This document shows, piece by piece, positions 24,629 through 33,711 of a DNA stretch of 52,758 bases. The stretch is from NCBI GenBank assembly GCA_021732845.1, contig JAKFUF010000173.1, positions 1-52,758 on the forward strand, read 5' to 3'. The notes beneath the pieces were generated by a model. It had not been told where the DNA came from and made no database searches. It worked only from the letters and a program-made list of their open reading frames with translations. Numbering within the stretch: the stretch's first letter is position 1; each line of letters begins with the position of its first letter. The DNA comes from Planctomycetaceae bacterium (lineage in GTDB: Bacteria; Planctomycetota; Planctomycetia; Planctomycetales; Planctomycetaceae). The position numbers were made by a program, and so were the translations under genes.

Positions 24629-25024
24629 ATGCTTGACTCTCCACGCTATTCCGTCCTCGTGGCCGAGGATGATCGGGTGATGTCCGATGTCATTCGCTTC
24701 AACCTGGAGCGGCACGGCTTCAAGGTCGTTGTTGCCCGGGATGGTCAGGAGGCCGTGAACCGCCTCCAATGCGAGCGGTTCGACATGCTGGTGACGGATT
24801 ACCAGATGCCGCGCATGAACGGTGAGGAACTTGTCCGGACGCTGCGCGAAGCGCGGCCCGATGACGGCATGCCGGTGATCCTGCTCTCGGCGCGCGGGAT
24901 GGAACTGGACGCGGCTCAACTGCAGGCCGAACTGCGGATCGACATGGTGATGTTCAAGCCGTTCAGTCCGCGCGAACTGAGCGAAGCGGTGGCAAGCTGC
25001 ATTCGGCAGCACGCCGTCGCCTGA
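24629..25024 (+). CDS. Response regulator, receiver domain only
   Basis: A 131-residue CheY-like receiver with no output domain. The acidic pocket is E13-D14-D15 (VAEDDRV), the phospho-acceptor is D57 (VTDYQMP), with S87 (LLSARG) and K110 (FKPFSP). A single-domain regulator works by protein contact, for example on a secretion ATPase or in a phosphorelay. It is followed 89 bp later by a sensor kinase, the likely partner. GGAAAG precedes the ATG at 24629; an upstream in-frame GTG at 24602 is less likely. Confidence 0.9.
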   Translation: MLDSPRYSVLVAEDDRVMSDVIRFNLERHGFKVVVARDGQEAVNRLQCERFDMLVTDYQMPRMNGEELVRTLREARPDDGMPVILLSARGMELDAAQLQAELRIDMVMFKPFSPRELSEAVASCIRQHAVA

Positions 25025-25113
25025 CCCGTGGCCGCTCCGACTCACACACAACACTCCTTCCGCAGATTTTCTCCCGAATCATCGAACGGACGCACTGCTC
25101 TGGGCAGGCCGCC

Positions 25114-26916
25114 ATGAATCTCCGCTCCGCCCCCCAATCCTTCTCGCGCCGTCTGCTGGGATATTTCCTGCTGTTCGGACTGACGAGCATCATCGCCCTC
25201 GTGCTGGGGGTGATCTCCTTCGAGCGCTTCCTACGCGAGGACTGCCAGGATGAACAGTTGCTCGGACGCATTCAGGAGGTCCGCGGGCTGCTGCTGGCAG
25301 ACCAGAAGCAGCGCGGCGGCGTCGGTGCCCAGGCCCTCGTGACCCTGTTGGGCAGCGAAGACGACGTGGCTTACGCGGCGATCGTCGCCCCGGACGGAAA
25401 ATTCTCAGCGCACACCAAACGCAGCCAGGTCGGCCAGCCCGGCAATCACGACCTGCTGCAGGGCAGCGGCGACAGCCTGATCGAACGGAAAATCCGGTCG
25501 AACGACGGGCAGACCGTCCGGGAATACTGGGCACCGCTGCACGCCGGCGGCAATACCCTTGGATGCCTGCAGGTGGGTGTCATTCACGCGGGCGAGCGGA
25601 GCTGGCTGTGCCACATGGGTGATTCACTGCCGATGGCCTGCATGGGGCCGCTGTCGGTCCTGCTGATCGGTGTAATTGTGCTGTGGCGCGAGGCGCGCAC
25701 CAATGCGGTCATCGAAAGCCAGTTGTGCGCGGTCTCGGCCAGCAAGTCTCCCGCCGACTTTCGACTCCAGCCGCTGACGTCGGGTGGCCCCGCCGCGGAG
25801 GGCTGGAACAGGCTCGTCGAGCAGGCAGCAGGACGCCGTACCGCCTCCAGCCTCGAGGCCAGCCTCAACCGCTCATTGAATGGAATGCAGGAACGACGCA
25901 CCGAACGCCTGCTCAACGCCCTGCCCGAGGGTGTGGCTCTCACCGACAAAGACGGCAAGATCTCCTACGCCAACCGTTCCTTCAGCATCCTGCTCCAGCA
26001 GCCCTCCAATCTGGATCTGCGCGGGAAGACCATGCCCGAGCTGTTCCCGGCCGGCGCCAAACTGCAGCTCGAGAATGCGCATCTCACCCGTCCAGTCGTG
26101 TTTGAGGTCCAGTTCAGCCAGAACCCGACAGATGGAGTCCTTCGCGTCGGGCGCAACCCAATGGCGGGCGATGAACAGCCTGCCGCTGTCCAGCATGTGT
26201 GGACGGTCAGCGACATCACACAGCAAAAGCTGGCCGATGAGATGCGAAACCAGTTTGTCTTTGCCGCGACGCACGAGCTGCGCACACCGCTGGCGAACAT
26301 CAAGGCCTACGCCGAGACCCTTAGCATGCACGAGATCACCGATCCCGAGCAGCAGAAGAGGTTCCTGAACACCATCAATTCGGAAGCCACTCGGCTGGCG
26401 CGGTTCGTGGAAGAACTGCTGAATATCAGCCAGTTGGAGGCCGGTTCGCTGGCGTTGTCGCGGCAGGAAGTGGATCTCGAACGGCTGCTGAACGAAGTCG
26501 CCGACAAGGTTCGCCCACAGATGCTGCAGAAACACATCAGCTTCGACACCCAACTTCCGGTGAAACTCCCCAAGCTGAATGTCGACAAGGACAAGTTCAC
26601 GTCCGCCCTCGTGAACCTGCTGGGTAACGCCGCCAAGTACACCCCCGACAACGGGCACATCACCTTCAAAACCGTGATCGGCCAGAGGGATGTGCAGATC
26701 AGTGTCGAAGACACTGGCATCGGCATCAGCCGCGAGGAGATGCCCAAACTGTTCACCAAGTTCTTCCGCAGCTCCGATGAGCGGGTCCGCGACATCCCCG
26801 GCAGCGGCCTGGGACTGTCATTCACCCAGGAAGTCGCGCGGCTGCATGGCGGCAAGCTTCTGGTTCACAGCGAACTGAACAAGGGCTCGCAGTTCACGAT
26901 GATCGTGCCGGCGTAG
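25114..26916 (+). CDS. Membrane sensor histidine kinase with PAS domain
   Basis: A 600-residue protein. Transmembrane helix about 17-37, extracytoplasmic sensor region about 38-172, second helix about 173-193, a PAS-like domain about 263-370 (LLNALPEGVALTDKDGKI), HisKA with H387 (FAATHELRTPL), and an ATPase domain with N-box NLLGNAAKYTP (about 502), DTGIGIS (about 533) and GSGLGLSF (about 565). It should autophosphorylate and signal to the single-domain regulator just upstream. The gene set links it to a pilus/secretion apparatus; the stimulus is unknown. Confidence 0.93.
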   Translation: MNLRSAPQSFSRRLLGYFLLFGLTSIIALVLGVISFERFLREDCQDEQLLGRIQEVRGLLLADQKQRGGVGAQALVTLLGSEDDVAYAAIVAPDGKFSAHTKRSQVGQPGNHDLLQGSGDSLIERKIRSNDGQTVREYWAPLHAGGNTLGCLQVGVIHAGERSWLCHMGDSLPMACMGPLSVLLIGVIVLWREARTNAVIESQLCAVSASKSPADFRLQPLTSGGPAAEGWNRLVEQAAGRRTASSLEASLNRSLNGMQERRTERLLNALPEGVALTDKDGKISYANRSFSILLQQPSNLDLRGKTMPELFPAGAKLQLENAHLTRPVVFEVQFSQNPTDGVLRVGRNPMAGDEQPAAVQHVWTVSDITQQKLADEMRNQFVFAATHELRTPLANIKAYAETLSMHEITDPEQQKRFLNTINSEATRLARFVEELLNISQLEAGSLALSRQEVDLERLLNEVADKVRPQMLQKHISFDTQLPVKLPKLNVDKDKFTSALVNLLGNAAKYTPDNGHITFKTVIGQRDVQISVEDTGIGISREEMPKLFTKFFRSSDERVRDIPGSGLGLSFTQEVARLHGGKLLVHSELNKGSQFTMIVPA

Positions 26917-26918
26917 CG

Positions 26919-26955
26919 GATTTTCGATTTTCGATTTGTGATTTTCGATTGTGGT
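26919..26955. repeat. Dispersed ATTTTCGATT-type repeat, copy 1
   Basis: The sequence around GGATTTTCGATTTTCGATT is the near-exact reverse complement of about 47821-47857. It fills most of the histidine kinase-STAS gap. Confidence 0.7.
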
Positions 26956-26986
26956 ACCGACGAAGGTTGCTGGAGGAATTCGGACT

Positions 26987-27322
26987 GTGTTTGAACGTTC
27001 TCGCACTGGCGCGGTCAACATCATCAGTGGAAACGACCCGCTGAATTTGGAGAACATCCCGGGGCTCGAAAAGCTGCTGGATGACTGTCTAGTCATCGGG
27101 CAGCCACGGGTTGTGTTTGACCTGGAGCGGATTCCCCTGATTGACAGTGCCGGTCTGGAATTGCTGCTGCGTTACCAGGATTTGTGCGCGGAACGCGGCG
27201 GCGTGATCAAGCTGGCGGCACCGACGCCGCTGTGCCGGGACATCCTCACGGTCACCGACGTCATTTCTCGTTTCGACGTTCTGCAAGACAGCCTGTCGGC
27301 CGTCGGGAGTTTTTCCAGATGA
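26987..27322 (+). CDS. STAS-domain protein (anti-sigma-factor-antagonist type)
   Basis: A 111-residue protein that is one STAS domain. The phospho-acceptor region reads IPLIDSAGLELLLRY with S54, as in SpoIIAA/RsbV-type antagonists. Such proteins are switched by serine phosphorylation and bind an anti-sigma factor or other partner. I chose the GTG at 26987, which has GGAGG 10 nt upstream; an in-frame GTG at 26951 lies in the repeat. The stop overlaps the GspE start as ATGA (27319-27322), so the two are translationally coupled. No anti-sigma kinase or phosphatase gene is in the window, so the partner may be part of the secretion system. Confidence 0.85.
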   Translation: MFERSRTGAVNIISGNDPLNLENIPGLEKLLDDCLVIGQPRVVFDLERIPLIDSAGLELLLRYQDLCAERGGVIKLAAPTPLCRDILTVTDVISRFDVLQDSLSAVGSFSR

Positions 27323-29082
27323 CCACGGCCATCGCCGACGATCCGCTCGCCGCCTACCGGCACGTCTCCACGACGCAGGAGCGCGAGCATCTGGAAGCGG
27401 CGTCCCCCCTCGGCGAGCGGCTGATCCAAGGCAAGCTCCTCACGGCGGAAGAGCTGCAGACGGCGCTCAAGCAGCAGTCGACCAAGAACCAGCGCCTTGG
27501 CGAAACCCTGGTCGAACTGGGGTTCATCAAGGAAACGGAACTGCTGCCTTTTCTGCAGCGGCAGCTCTCGGTTTCGGCCGTTCAACTCCGGGACGGACTG
27601 ATCGATCCGGCCGTGCTGCACCTGCTGCCACGGACGAAAGCCGAGGCGTTTGACGCCATCCTGATGTTCAAGGTCCGCGACCAGTTGACGGTCGCGATGG
27701 CTGAGCCACAGAACCTGCAGCAGATTGATGAACTCGAGCGGATCACGAAGCTCAAGGTTCGTCCGGTGTTGGGTCTGCGGGCCGAGATTCGGCGGATGAT
27801 CAGCCGCTGCTATCAGGCCGGCTTTGAAGTTGATGTGGTGACCGCCGACCTGGAGGAGGGGGCGGTCGAATTCGACACCGATGCCATTGAAATGAGCATC
27901 AAGGATGTCGAATCGCTCGCCGAAGGCAGCCCGATCATCAACCTGGTGAACTTCACCATCGTGCATGCCGTGCGCCAGGGTGCCAGCGACATTCACATCG
28001 AGCCCGGCCACAGCAACACCTCAATCCGCTTTCGCGTTGACGGCCTGCTCCGCGAAGTTCTGATGCCCCGCAAAGACTTTCATCCGGCCATCATTTCGCG
28101 CATCAAGCTGATGGCGAAGATGGACATCGCCGAACATCGGCAGCCCCAGGACGGCCGCATGCACGTGATCGTTGAGGGTCGCGAGATCGACCTGCGGGCC
28201 TCGACGCTGCCCACCGTGCTGGGTGAAAAAGCGGTGCTCCGCATCCTCGACAAGAAAAACGTCAAATTCAATCTCGATGAACTCGGCGTGCCGGAACGGG
28301 AACTGGTCCAGATCAAGCAGATGCTGGCCAAACCTTATGGGCTGGTGCTAGTGACCGGTCCCACCGGCAGCGGCAAAACCACCACGCTGTATTCGGCGTT
28401 GGAACTCATTAAGTCGGTGCATCTCAACATCATCACCGTCGAAGACCCGGTTGAGTACCAGTTGGAACTGATCAACCAGGTGCAGGCGGACAACAACACC
28501 AATCTGACGTTCGCCAATGCCCTGCGGTCGATCCTGCGTCAGGACCCTGACGTGATCATGGTCGGTGAAATTCGTGACCGGGAGACGGCCGAGGTTGCCA
28601 TCCAGGCCGCGCTCACCGGGCACCTGGTGCTGAGCACGCTGCACACGAATGACAGTGCGGCGGCGGTCACGCGGCTCGTCGACATGGGCGTCGTGGGTTA
28701 CAAGATCGCGGCTTCGCTGGTGGGTGTCATCGCCCAGCGGCTCGTCCGCAACATCTGCCCGGCATGCCGCAATCCGTATTATCCGCCCACTGAAATTCTG
28801 GACATGATCCACTATCAGGGGGACAAGCGGCGGCAGTTCAACCGTGGAGAAGGCTGTACTGAGTGCCACGACACCGGTTTCCGCGGCCGGACCGGCATTT
28901 ATGAAGTGCTGATGTGCAACCCCGCGATCCGCGAATTGATCTCCAGCGAAGCCGCGGTCGACACCATTCGCGCCTGCCATCGTGAACAGGGCGGCCAGAC
29001 ACTGTTGGACTCGGGGATTCGGCTGGCGGAAAGCGGGAAAACGAGCCTGGATGAGATCATTTCGACGGCGTTCTTTGAGTAG
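27319..29082 (+). CDS. GspE/PilB-type assembly ATPase
   Basis: A 587-residue hexameric ATPase for type II secretion or type IV pilus extension. The N-terminal MshEN-like domain covers about 30-170 (LGERLIQGKLLTAEELQTAL). Further motifs are SDIHIEP at about 228, Walker A GPTGSGKTTT (about 346-355), Asp box, Walker B DPDVIMVGEIRD (about 408-419), His box, and zinc ligands CPAC (about 480) and CTEC (about 514). It energises assembly of the pseudopilin encoded upstream. The start ATG overlaps the STAS stop and has GGGAG upstream; longer frames starting at 27184 only overlap the STAS gene. The GspF gene follows after a 513-bp gap holding a MITE-like element. Confidence 0.94.
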   Translation: MTTAIADDPLAAYRHVSTTQEREHLEAASPLGERLIQGKLLTAEELQTALKQQSTKNQRLGETLVELGFIKETELLPFLQRQLSVSAVQLRDGLIDPAVLHLLPRTKAEAFDAILMFKVRDQLTVAMAEPQNLQQIDELERITKLKVRPVLGLRAEIRRMISRCYQAGFEVDVVTADLEEGAVEFDTDAIEMSIKDVESLAEGSPIINLVNFTIVHAVRQGASDIHIEPGHSNTSIRFRVDGLLREVLMPRKDFHPAIISRIKLMAKMDIAEHRQPQDGRMHVIVEGREIDLRASTLPTVLGEKAVLRILDKKNVKFNLDELGVPERELVQIKQMLAKPYGLVLVTGPTGSGKTTTLYSALELIKSVHLNIITVEDPVEYQLELINQVQADNNTNLTFANALRSILRQDPDVIMVGEIRDRETAEVAIQAALTGHLVLSTLHTNDSAAAVTRLVDMGVVGYKIAASLVGVIAQRLVRNICPACRNPYYPPTEILDMIHYQGDKRRQFNRGEGCTECHDTGFRGRTGIYEVLMCNPAIRELISSEAAVDTIRACHREQGGQTLLDSGIRLAESGKTSLDEIISTAFFE

Positions 29083-29136
29083 TCCCGAGAGCCGATTGTT
29101 GACCGGCAGTAATGATTGAACCACGAATCTCACGAA

Positions 29137-29337
29137 TTAGGATCGCGGCAATAATAACATGGTGAAATTGATTGGGATGGACGCTGATTGACGGCAGATT
29201 GATCAGCCGGCACGCGTTAGCGTCCGGTTCGTGGCGCTGGTGCCTTCCGATTATCCTCCAACCGGGGGCTAAGGCCCTCTGGCTCATTGGCTGTACGGCT
29301 TGTCAAAAGTCGACAGTTATTCTTGCCGCGATCCTAA
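29137..29337. mobile_element. 201-bp MITE-like element with 22-bp inverted repeats
   Basis: Left end 29137-29158 starts TTAGGATCGCGGCA; right end 29316-29337 is its reverse complement at 21 of 22 positions. CACGAA stands on both sides (29131-29136 and 29338-29343), a possible 6-bp target duplication, though ACGAAT repeats are frequent here. There is no transposase gene. The interior carries a CACGCGTTAGCGTCCGGTTC motif, also found inverted near 52621. It lies between two genes of the secretion set. Confidence 0.75.
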
Positions 29338-29413
29338 CACGAATAGAAAACGAGTCGGCGTTGTTCCCAACAAGTCAATCGCTGTGGCAAGCCTCACTCC
29401 CGGCGTAAAGTCG

Positions 29414-29451
29414 TTTTACTGTGAAATTTGAAATCTGAAATTTGAGATTCC
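29414..29451 (+). repeat. Dispersed TGAAATTTGAAATC-type repeat, copy 2
   Basis: A near-identical copy of 9219-9255 in the same orientation, lying 144 bp before the GspF-like gene. Confidence 0.75.
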
Positions 29452-29595
29452 TACAGCTACTGGCGGCACCCGCCAACCATTGACACCTCCCTCAAAATCC
29501 TTCGTTTTCTTCGTTTGCTTCTGTTCCAATTTTTGAACTGAAGCAAACGCGTGAATGAGTGATGCTGATCTGCGTTTCAACTCCCCCTTCGTGCC

Positions 29596-30813
29596 ATGCA
29601 ATTTGCTTATTCCGCCAAGTCGCTGCGAGGAGAGGCCACAGCCGGGGTGCTGGATGCCGAGACGATCGCCGCCGCCCGGAATCTGCTCCGCGAACGCGGC
29701 CTGTTTCCGGTTTCGTTGACGGTTGCCAGCGACACACGCGCCCGGTTGCCCGCAGGCGGAGGGTGGAAGCGCAAGCCACGGGTCAGCAAGCAGGAGATCA
29801 TGCTACTGACCCAGCAAATGGTCATCATGTCCCGCGCGGGTGTCGACCTGGCGGAATCCCTGCAGAACGTGGCCATCACCTGCCGCAATCCGACTCTAAA
29901 AACCTCGCTGGAGGCGATCTATCAGGATGTCTCGCAGGGCCTCTCGTTCTCAGCGGCGATGAGGAAACAAATTCACCTGTTTGGAGAAGCGTACGTTTCC
30001 AGCGTGGCTGCCGGCGAGGCGTCGGGCAAGGTTGCGGACGTGCTGAGCCGCATGGCGGAACTGCTGAAGAATGAAATCAAACTCCAGACGGCCCTGCGGT
30101 CGGCGCTCGCCTATCCGATTGTCTTGACGGTCGTCTGCGTGTTTGTGATCTCGGCCTTGTTGTTGTTTGTGCTGCCGCAGTTCGAGCAGGTCTTTGCCGA
30201 CATGGGGACCATCCCCCCGGCAACCACTCGGATGCTGCTCGACCTCTCGGGCGAACTCCGCGGCCGGTTGTGGCTCTACGGCGGCCTGCTGGTCGGCGTC
30301 CCCTGTTTGATTTACAAATTCCTGTGGACAGACCGCACGCGGCGAGCCGTGGACAATTTCGCACTGCGGGCCATGGTCTTGGGCGAAGTCCTGCAGTCGC
30401 TGGTCTCCGGCCGGTTGTTCGTGATGATGGGTACCATGCTGCAAAGCGGCGTGCCGCTCATTCAGGCCCTGCAGCTTTGTCGGTCGGCCATGCGGAGCAT
30501 TTGTTACCAGGAACTCTTGGACACGATGCAGGAAGAGGTCCTCAACGGCCGCTCGTTTGGACGGGTGTTGAACAACGCCAAAATCATACCGGTAGGTGCC
30601 GCCCAGATGGTTGGCACCGCCGAACAGTCCGGAAAACTCGGCCTTGTGATGCAGATGGTCGGCGAATACTACGAAGCCGAAGGCCAGCGCAAGCTTCAGG
30701 AACTGGCAAAGCTGCTGGAGCCGGCAATCATCATCGTGATGGGTGTCGTCGTTGCCTTTGTGGTGGCTTCGATCATGTTGCCCATGCTGGACATCTCGTC
30801 CTCGGCACATTGA
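29596..30813 (+). CDS. GspF/PilC-type inner-membrane platform protein
   Basis: A 405-residue polytopic protein starting MQFAYSAKSLRGE. It has two repeated T2SSF domains (about 75-195 and 275-398), each with the G-x-S/F-S helix pattern (VSQGLSFSAAMRK; LNGRSFGRVLNN) and EQSGKL/EASGKV segments. Membrane helices lie near 172-192, 225-245 and 375-397. It anchors the GspE/PilB ATPase and drives pilin assembly. It is on the same strand as the ATPase, but the intervening repeats may require its own promoter. No ribosome-binding site is obvious. It converges with the next gene, with 7 bp between stops. Confidence 0.92.
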   Translation: MQFAYSAKSLRGEATAGVLDAETIAAARNLLRERGLFPVSLTVASDTRARLPAGGGWKRKPRVSKQEIMLLTQQMVIMSRAGVDLAESLQNVAITCRNPTLKTSLEAIYQDVSQGLSFSAAMRKQIHLFGEAYVSSVAAGEASGKVADVLSRMAELLKNEIKLQTALRSALAYPIVLTVVCVFVISALLLFVLPQFEQVFADMGTIPPATTRMLLDLSGELRGRLWLYGGLLVGVPCLIYKFLWTDRTRRAVDNFALRAMVLGEVLQSLVSGRLFVMMGTMLQSGVPLIQALQLCRSAMRSICYQELLDTMQEEVLNGRSFGRVLNNAKIIPVGAAQMVGTAEQSGKLGLVMQMVGEYYEAEGQRKLQELAKLLEPAIIIVMGVVVAFVVASIMLPMLDISSSAH

Positions 30814-30820
30814 GCCAGGT

Positions 30821-31348
30821 CTAAAGAGGCAGCGAAACCGTCAGGAACATCAGCAGGCAGAACTGAAAGACGGCGATCGAACCCGCCGTGATTCCGGCCA
30901 TGCGCCGGTTCTTCTGGCGGAGAGCGAACAAGATGCCGAGCACGAGCATCGTCCCCAGAAACTTGGCGGCGACGAACAGCGACGGTTCGCCCCCGTCCAA
31001 TTCCAGGAGCAGGCTGCCCAACGGGTTCAATTCCATCATCGGCAGTGTGTCTTTGAACTTCACGATCAGATAGGCGTCAAAACACGACACCGCCCCGATG
31101 AACACCCAGTTCATCGCAAACAGAAGCTGCGAGACCCAGGAATCTTCGTCGACCGTCCGCGGGGATGCGGACCGTGTGGTGTGTCGCGGTCGCTTCCAGA
31201 TTTGAGCGTTACTACCCGTGGCTCGCAACGGCCGATCAACCAGACGCTCCCGGTCTCCGTCTGTCCAGCGAACAACCGGCTTTTGGGTGAAGTTCTGGAG
31301 TTCACAAACGAGCATGGCAATTCGATCCCTGGTTGCTTCGATGGACAT
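30821..31348 (-). CDS. Hypothetical protein with three membrane helices
   Basis: A 175-residue protein if it starts at the ATG at 31348; an upstream start at 31441 is also open and the choice is uncertain. Residues 1-70 are polar. Then come hydrophobic helices at about 76-96, 120-140 and 152-172, with FDAYLIVKF before and MELNPLGSLLL between. The D...L...ELNP pattern resembles small DUF5658-like membrane proteins, which is a weak resemblance. Function unknown. Confidence 0.55.
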   Translation of the reverse strand: MSIEATRDRIAMLVCELQNFTQKPVVRWTDGDRERLVDRPLRATGSNAQIWKRPRHTTRSASPRTVDEDSWVSQLLFAMNWVFIGAVSCFDAYLIVKFKDTLPMMELNPLGSLLLELDGGEPSLFVAAKFLGTMLVLGILFALRQKNRRMAGITAGSIAVFQFCLLMFLTVSLPL

Positions 31349-32213
31349 CCTGCGGACTGCACACTCGCACTTCGGGATGAAGTGCGGATGAAGCCGGCGT
31401 GAAGTCTGAAAGAAACTCGGAGAGTGTGGGGCGGGAGACACGGGCGGGGATCGTCCTTGACGAAATCATCCTCAATGCAACTGGCATGCCATGGCCAGCA
31501 CGGCAAATTGGGAGAATCGACGTATCTGCTTGAAGCGATGACGCCTAAGCGAATTGAACCGCGAACGGGACCCGCACCTCCGCTCATTAGGTTGCTAATG
31601 AATTCAGCATGTCTGGCGGGCAGTGACAAACACGAAGAGGTGTTGAAAGGTCCTTGAGTTCAACCACGTCTCTCCGCGCCAACCTGCCTCTGGGCGTCTT
31701 CCGCAGTGCCAAACGGGCGCAACCGGTCTTCCGCAGCGGCTCAAGTCTCGCATTTTACGGGGATTTTCAGAATGGCACCCTCCAAAACGCGACGTTAAAA
31801 GGATACGGCCTTAAGCTCCCAATGTTGTTTTGCTGCAATCACTTGCCGTCATAATGCCAATTCCCCCGGTTCGGATGTTCCCCAAGCATCCTTCGGGTTA
31901 ATCAATCACACCCAGATTGCCCAATATGCCTGCAGAAGACCGGTCGCGCCCGTTGAAAACTGCTCATGCTGCATTCTAGGCAAACGGAAAGAACGGTGGT
32001 ACGAATTCGTCAGGCAACGACACGCCACATCCGGTCCCGATGTGCCACGTATTCCGAAGGGATGGCGGCACCGTTTGTTACGCGATTTGGTCCTTGGTGG
32101 AGGTCGATAATTCGGCTGGCGATGGGGGCGGCGCGACCACCGTCTATTTCTTACAAGACTGTCAACAATCGCTCGACACGACAGTCCCTGCCTTTTGTGT
32201 GAAAAACCTCGAC
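31349..32213. other. Gene-free region upstream of the efflux genes
   Basis: About 865 bp. Short ORFs have no recognisable content. No terminator, tRNA or long repeat was found. It may hold the promoter of the efflux adaptor-pump pair, but I could not point to one. Confidence 0.4.
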
Positions 32214-33578
32214 ATGATTCGAATGCCAGCGTGGGTCACAACTGCCGGCGTGTTGGGCGGCCTGGCGGGAGTTGCCGTTTGGGGACACGAAACCGATTGG
32301 ACGTTTACGCAGTTCGTGCATCACGCCCCGCATGAATCGCACCATGGGACTTACGCGGCACATCCGGAATCTCCCTCAAACACCGAGTTGCATGTCGAGC
32401 TGACGTCCGCCGCGGACCTTAAGAATGCCGGAGTCGTCGTGGGACACGCGTCGACCCGGCCGATGAGCGAGCAAATCGTGGCTCATGGCGAGGTCACATA
32501 CAACCAGAACAAGCTGGCTCAACTTTCCGCACGGGTGCCGGGCACGGCCTGGCGCGTGGAAAAGCAGGTCGGCGACCAGGTTCGCAAGGGTGATGTGCTG
32601 GCCCTGATTGACGCGTCCGATGTGGGGCGGGCCAAATCGGAGTTTTTGCAGGCGCTCGTTCAGGCCGAACTGAAGCAACAGACTCTCGATCGTTTGAAGG
32701 CCGTGGGAGACGCAGTGCCGCAGCGGCAACTGCGGGAGGCGGAGTCCGCATTGCGGGAGGCGAGCGTCGCACGTTTCAATGCGCAGCAGACGCTGGTCAA
32801 CCTGGGACTTCCCATCCGCTACGACGACCTCGCGAACCTCAGCGATGAGGCTCGGGCACGAAAGATCCACTTCTTGGGGATCTCGACCGAACTGACTGAG
32901 GGGTTCGACCAGGCACACACCACAGCCAACCTGATCCCCCTCGTCGCCCCGTTCGACGGCATCGTCATTCGGCGTGAGATTGTCATCGGTGAAATGGTCT
33001 CCCCGGACAAACCGCAGTTTGTCCTCGCCGACACCCGCACCATGTGGCTCAAGATGAGCGTCCGCAAAGAGGACGCCATTCGCCTTGCCGTCGGCCAGAT
33101 CGTTGACTTCGAGGCGGATGGTGTGCCCGGAACTGTTCACTGCCGGCTGATGTGGATCAGCACCGAGGTTGACGAAAAAACACGCACGGTCCAGGCGCGG
33201 GGCGAGGTCAACAACCCCTTGCTGGAAACCAACGACTCTGCCGCTGTGAGCCACGTTGGTCCATCACCACAATTCTCCGAAAACCGGTTGTTGCGCTCAA
33301 ACACCTTTGGGACGGGCCACGTTCGCATCCGCGAGGAGCCGCTGGCAGTCGTCGTCCCAGAGAAGGCCATCGTGTGGGATGGCAAACGCCATCTGGTCTT
33401 TGTCCCCAGAGCGGACGGTGTGTCGTTTGAGCCACGGACTGTTGGCCTGGGCGTTACGCACGACGGATTCACCGAGGTGCTGGAGGGCCTGCAAACCGGC
33501 GAAGCCGTGGTCGTGGAGGGCAGCCACACGCTGAAATCGGAAATGGCCGAGCAACTGGCGGACGGACACGCAAACTGA
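32214..33578 (+). CDS. HME-RND efflux periplasmic adaptor (CusB/CzcB-like)
   Basis: A 454-residue membrane-fusion protein. An N-terminal hydrophobic segment (8-24) is followed by an unusual His-rich stretch with eight His between residues 25 and 60. The barrel-sandwich half LSARVPGTAWRVEKQVGDQV and RKGDVLALIDASDV is followed by a helical hairpin (about 140-195), the second half LVAPFDGIVIRREIVIGEMV, a beta-barrel region and a C-terminal domain. It links the RND pump to an outer-membrane channel; none is encoded in the window. The pump gene follows by 133 bp. I chose the ATG at 32214; the upstream open frame has no membrane-anchor logic. Confidence 0.87.
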   Translation: MIRMPAWVTTAGVLGGLAGVAVWGHETDWTFTQFVHHAPHESHHGTYAAHPESPSNTELHVELTSAADLKNAGVVVGHASTRPMSEQIVAHGEVTYNQNKLAQLSARVPGTAWRVEKQVGDQVRKGDVLALIDASDVGRAKSEFLQALVQAELKQQTLDRLKAVGDAVPQRQLREAESALREASVARFNAQQTLVNLGLPIRYDDLANLSDEARARKIHFLGISTELTEGFDQAHTTANLIPLVAPFDGIVIRREIVIGEMVSPDKPQFVLADTRTMWLKMSVRKEDAIRLAVGQIVDFEADGVPGTVHCRLMWISTEVDEKTRTVQARGEVNNPLLETNDSAAVSHVGPSPQFSENRLLRSNTFGTGHVRIREEPLAVVVPEKAIVWDGKRHLVFVPRADGVSFEPRTVGLGVTHDGFTEVLEGLQTGEAVVVEGSHTLKSEMAEQLADGHAN

Positions 33579-33597
33579 TTTCGGCCGCGCGGACCAT

Positions 33598-33625
33598 CAG
33601 CCGGAGGGCCTTTAGGCCTCGGTTC
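33598..33625. repeat. GCCGGAGGCC-type palindromic intergenic repeat, copy 1
   Basis: CAGCCGGAGGGCCTTTAGGC and the following bases resemble 52459-52485. It sits in the adaptor-pump gap and is partly self-complementary. Confidence 0.6.
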
Positions 33626-33711
33626 GATCGACCAGACCTACAGTCCCCCGAAGCGACAAACCGCACGCTATCGCGTTGCGGCGGATTTGCCTTCCAGAAT
33701 CGAGACTTTGC

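Larger units (their letters stand above)
29083..29595. other. Gap between gspE- and gspF-like genes, filled by repeats
   Basis: 513 bp without a supported gene. It contains the 201-bp element at 29137-29337 and the dispersed repeat at 29414-29451. The other bases are short ACGAAT-type repeats and unassigned sequence. Confidence 0.7.

Noticed and set aside
24102-30813. A complete type II secretion or type IV pilus operon
   Set aside because: No secretin, PilT, PilM-Q or prepilin peptidase gene is seen, so only a partial set can be claimed.
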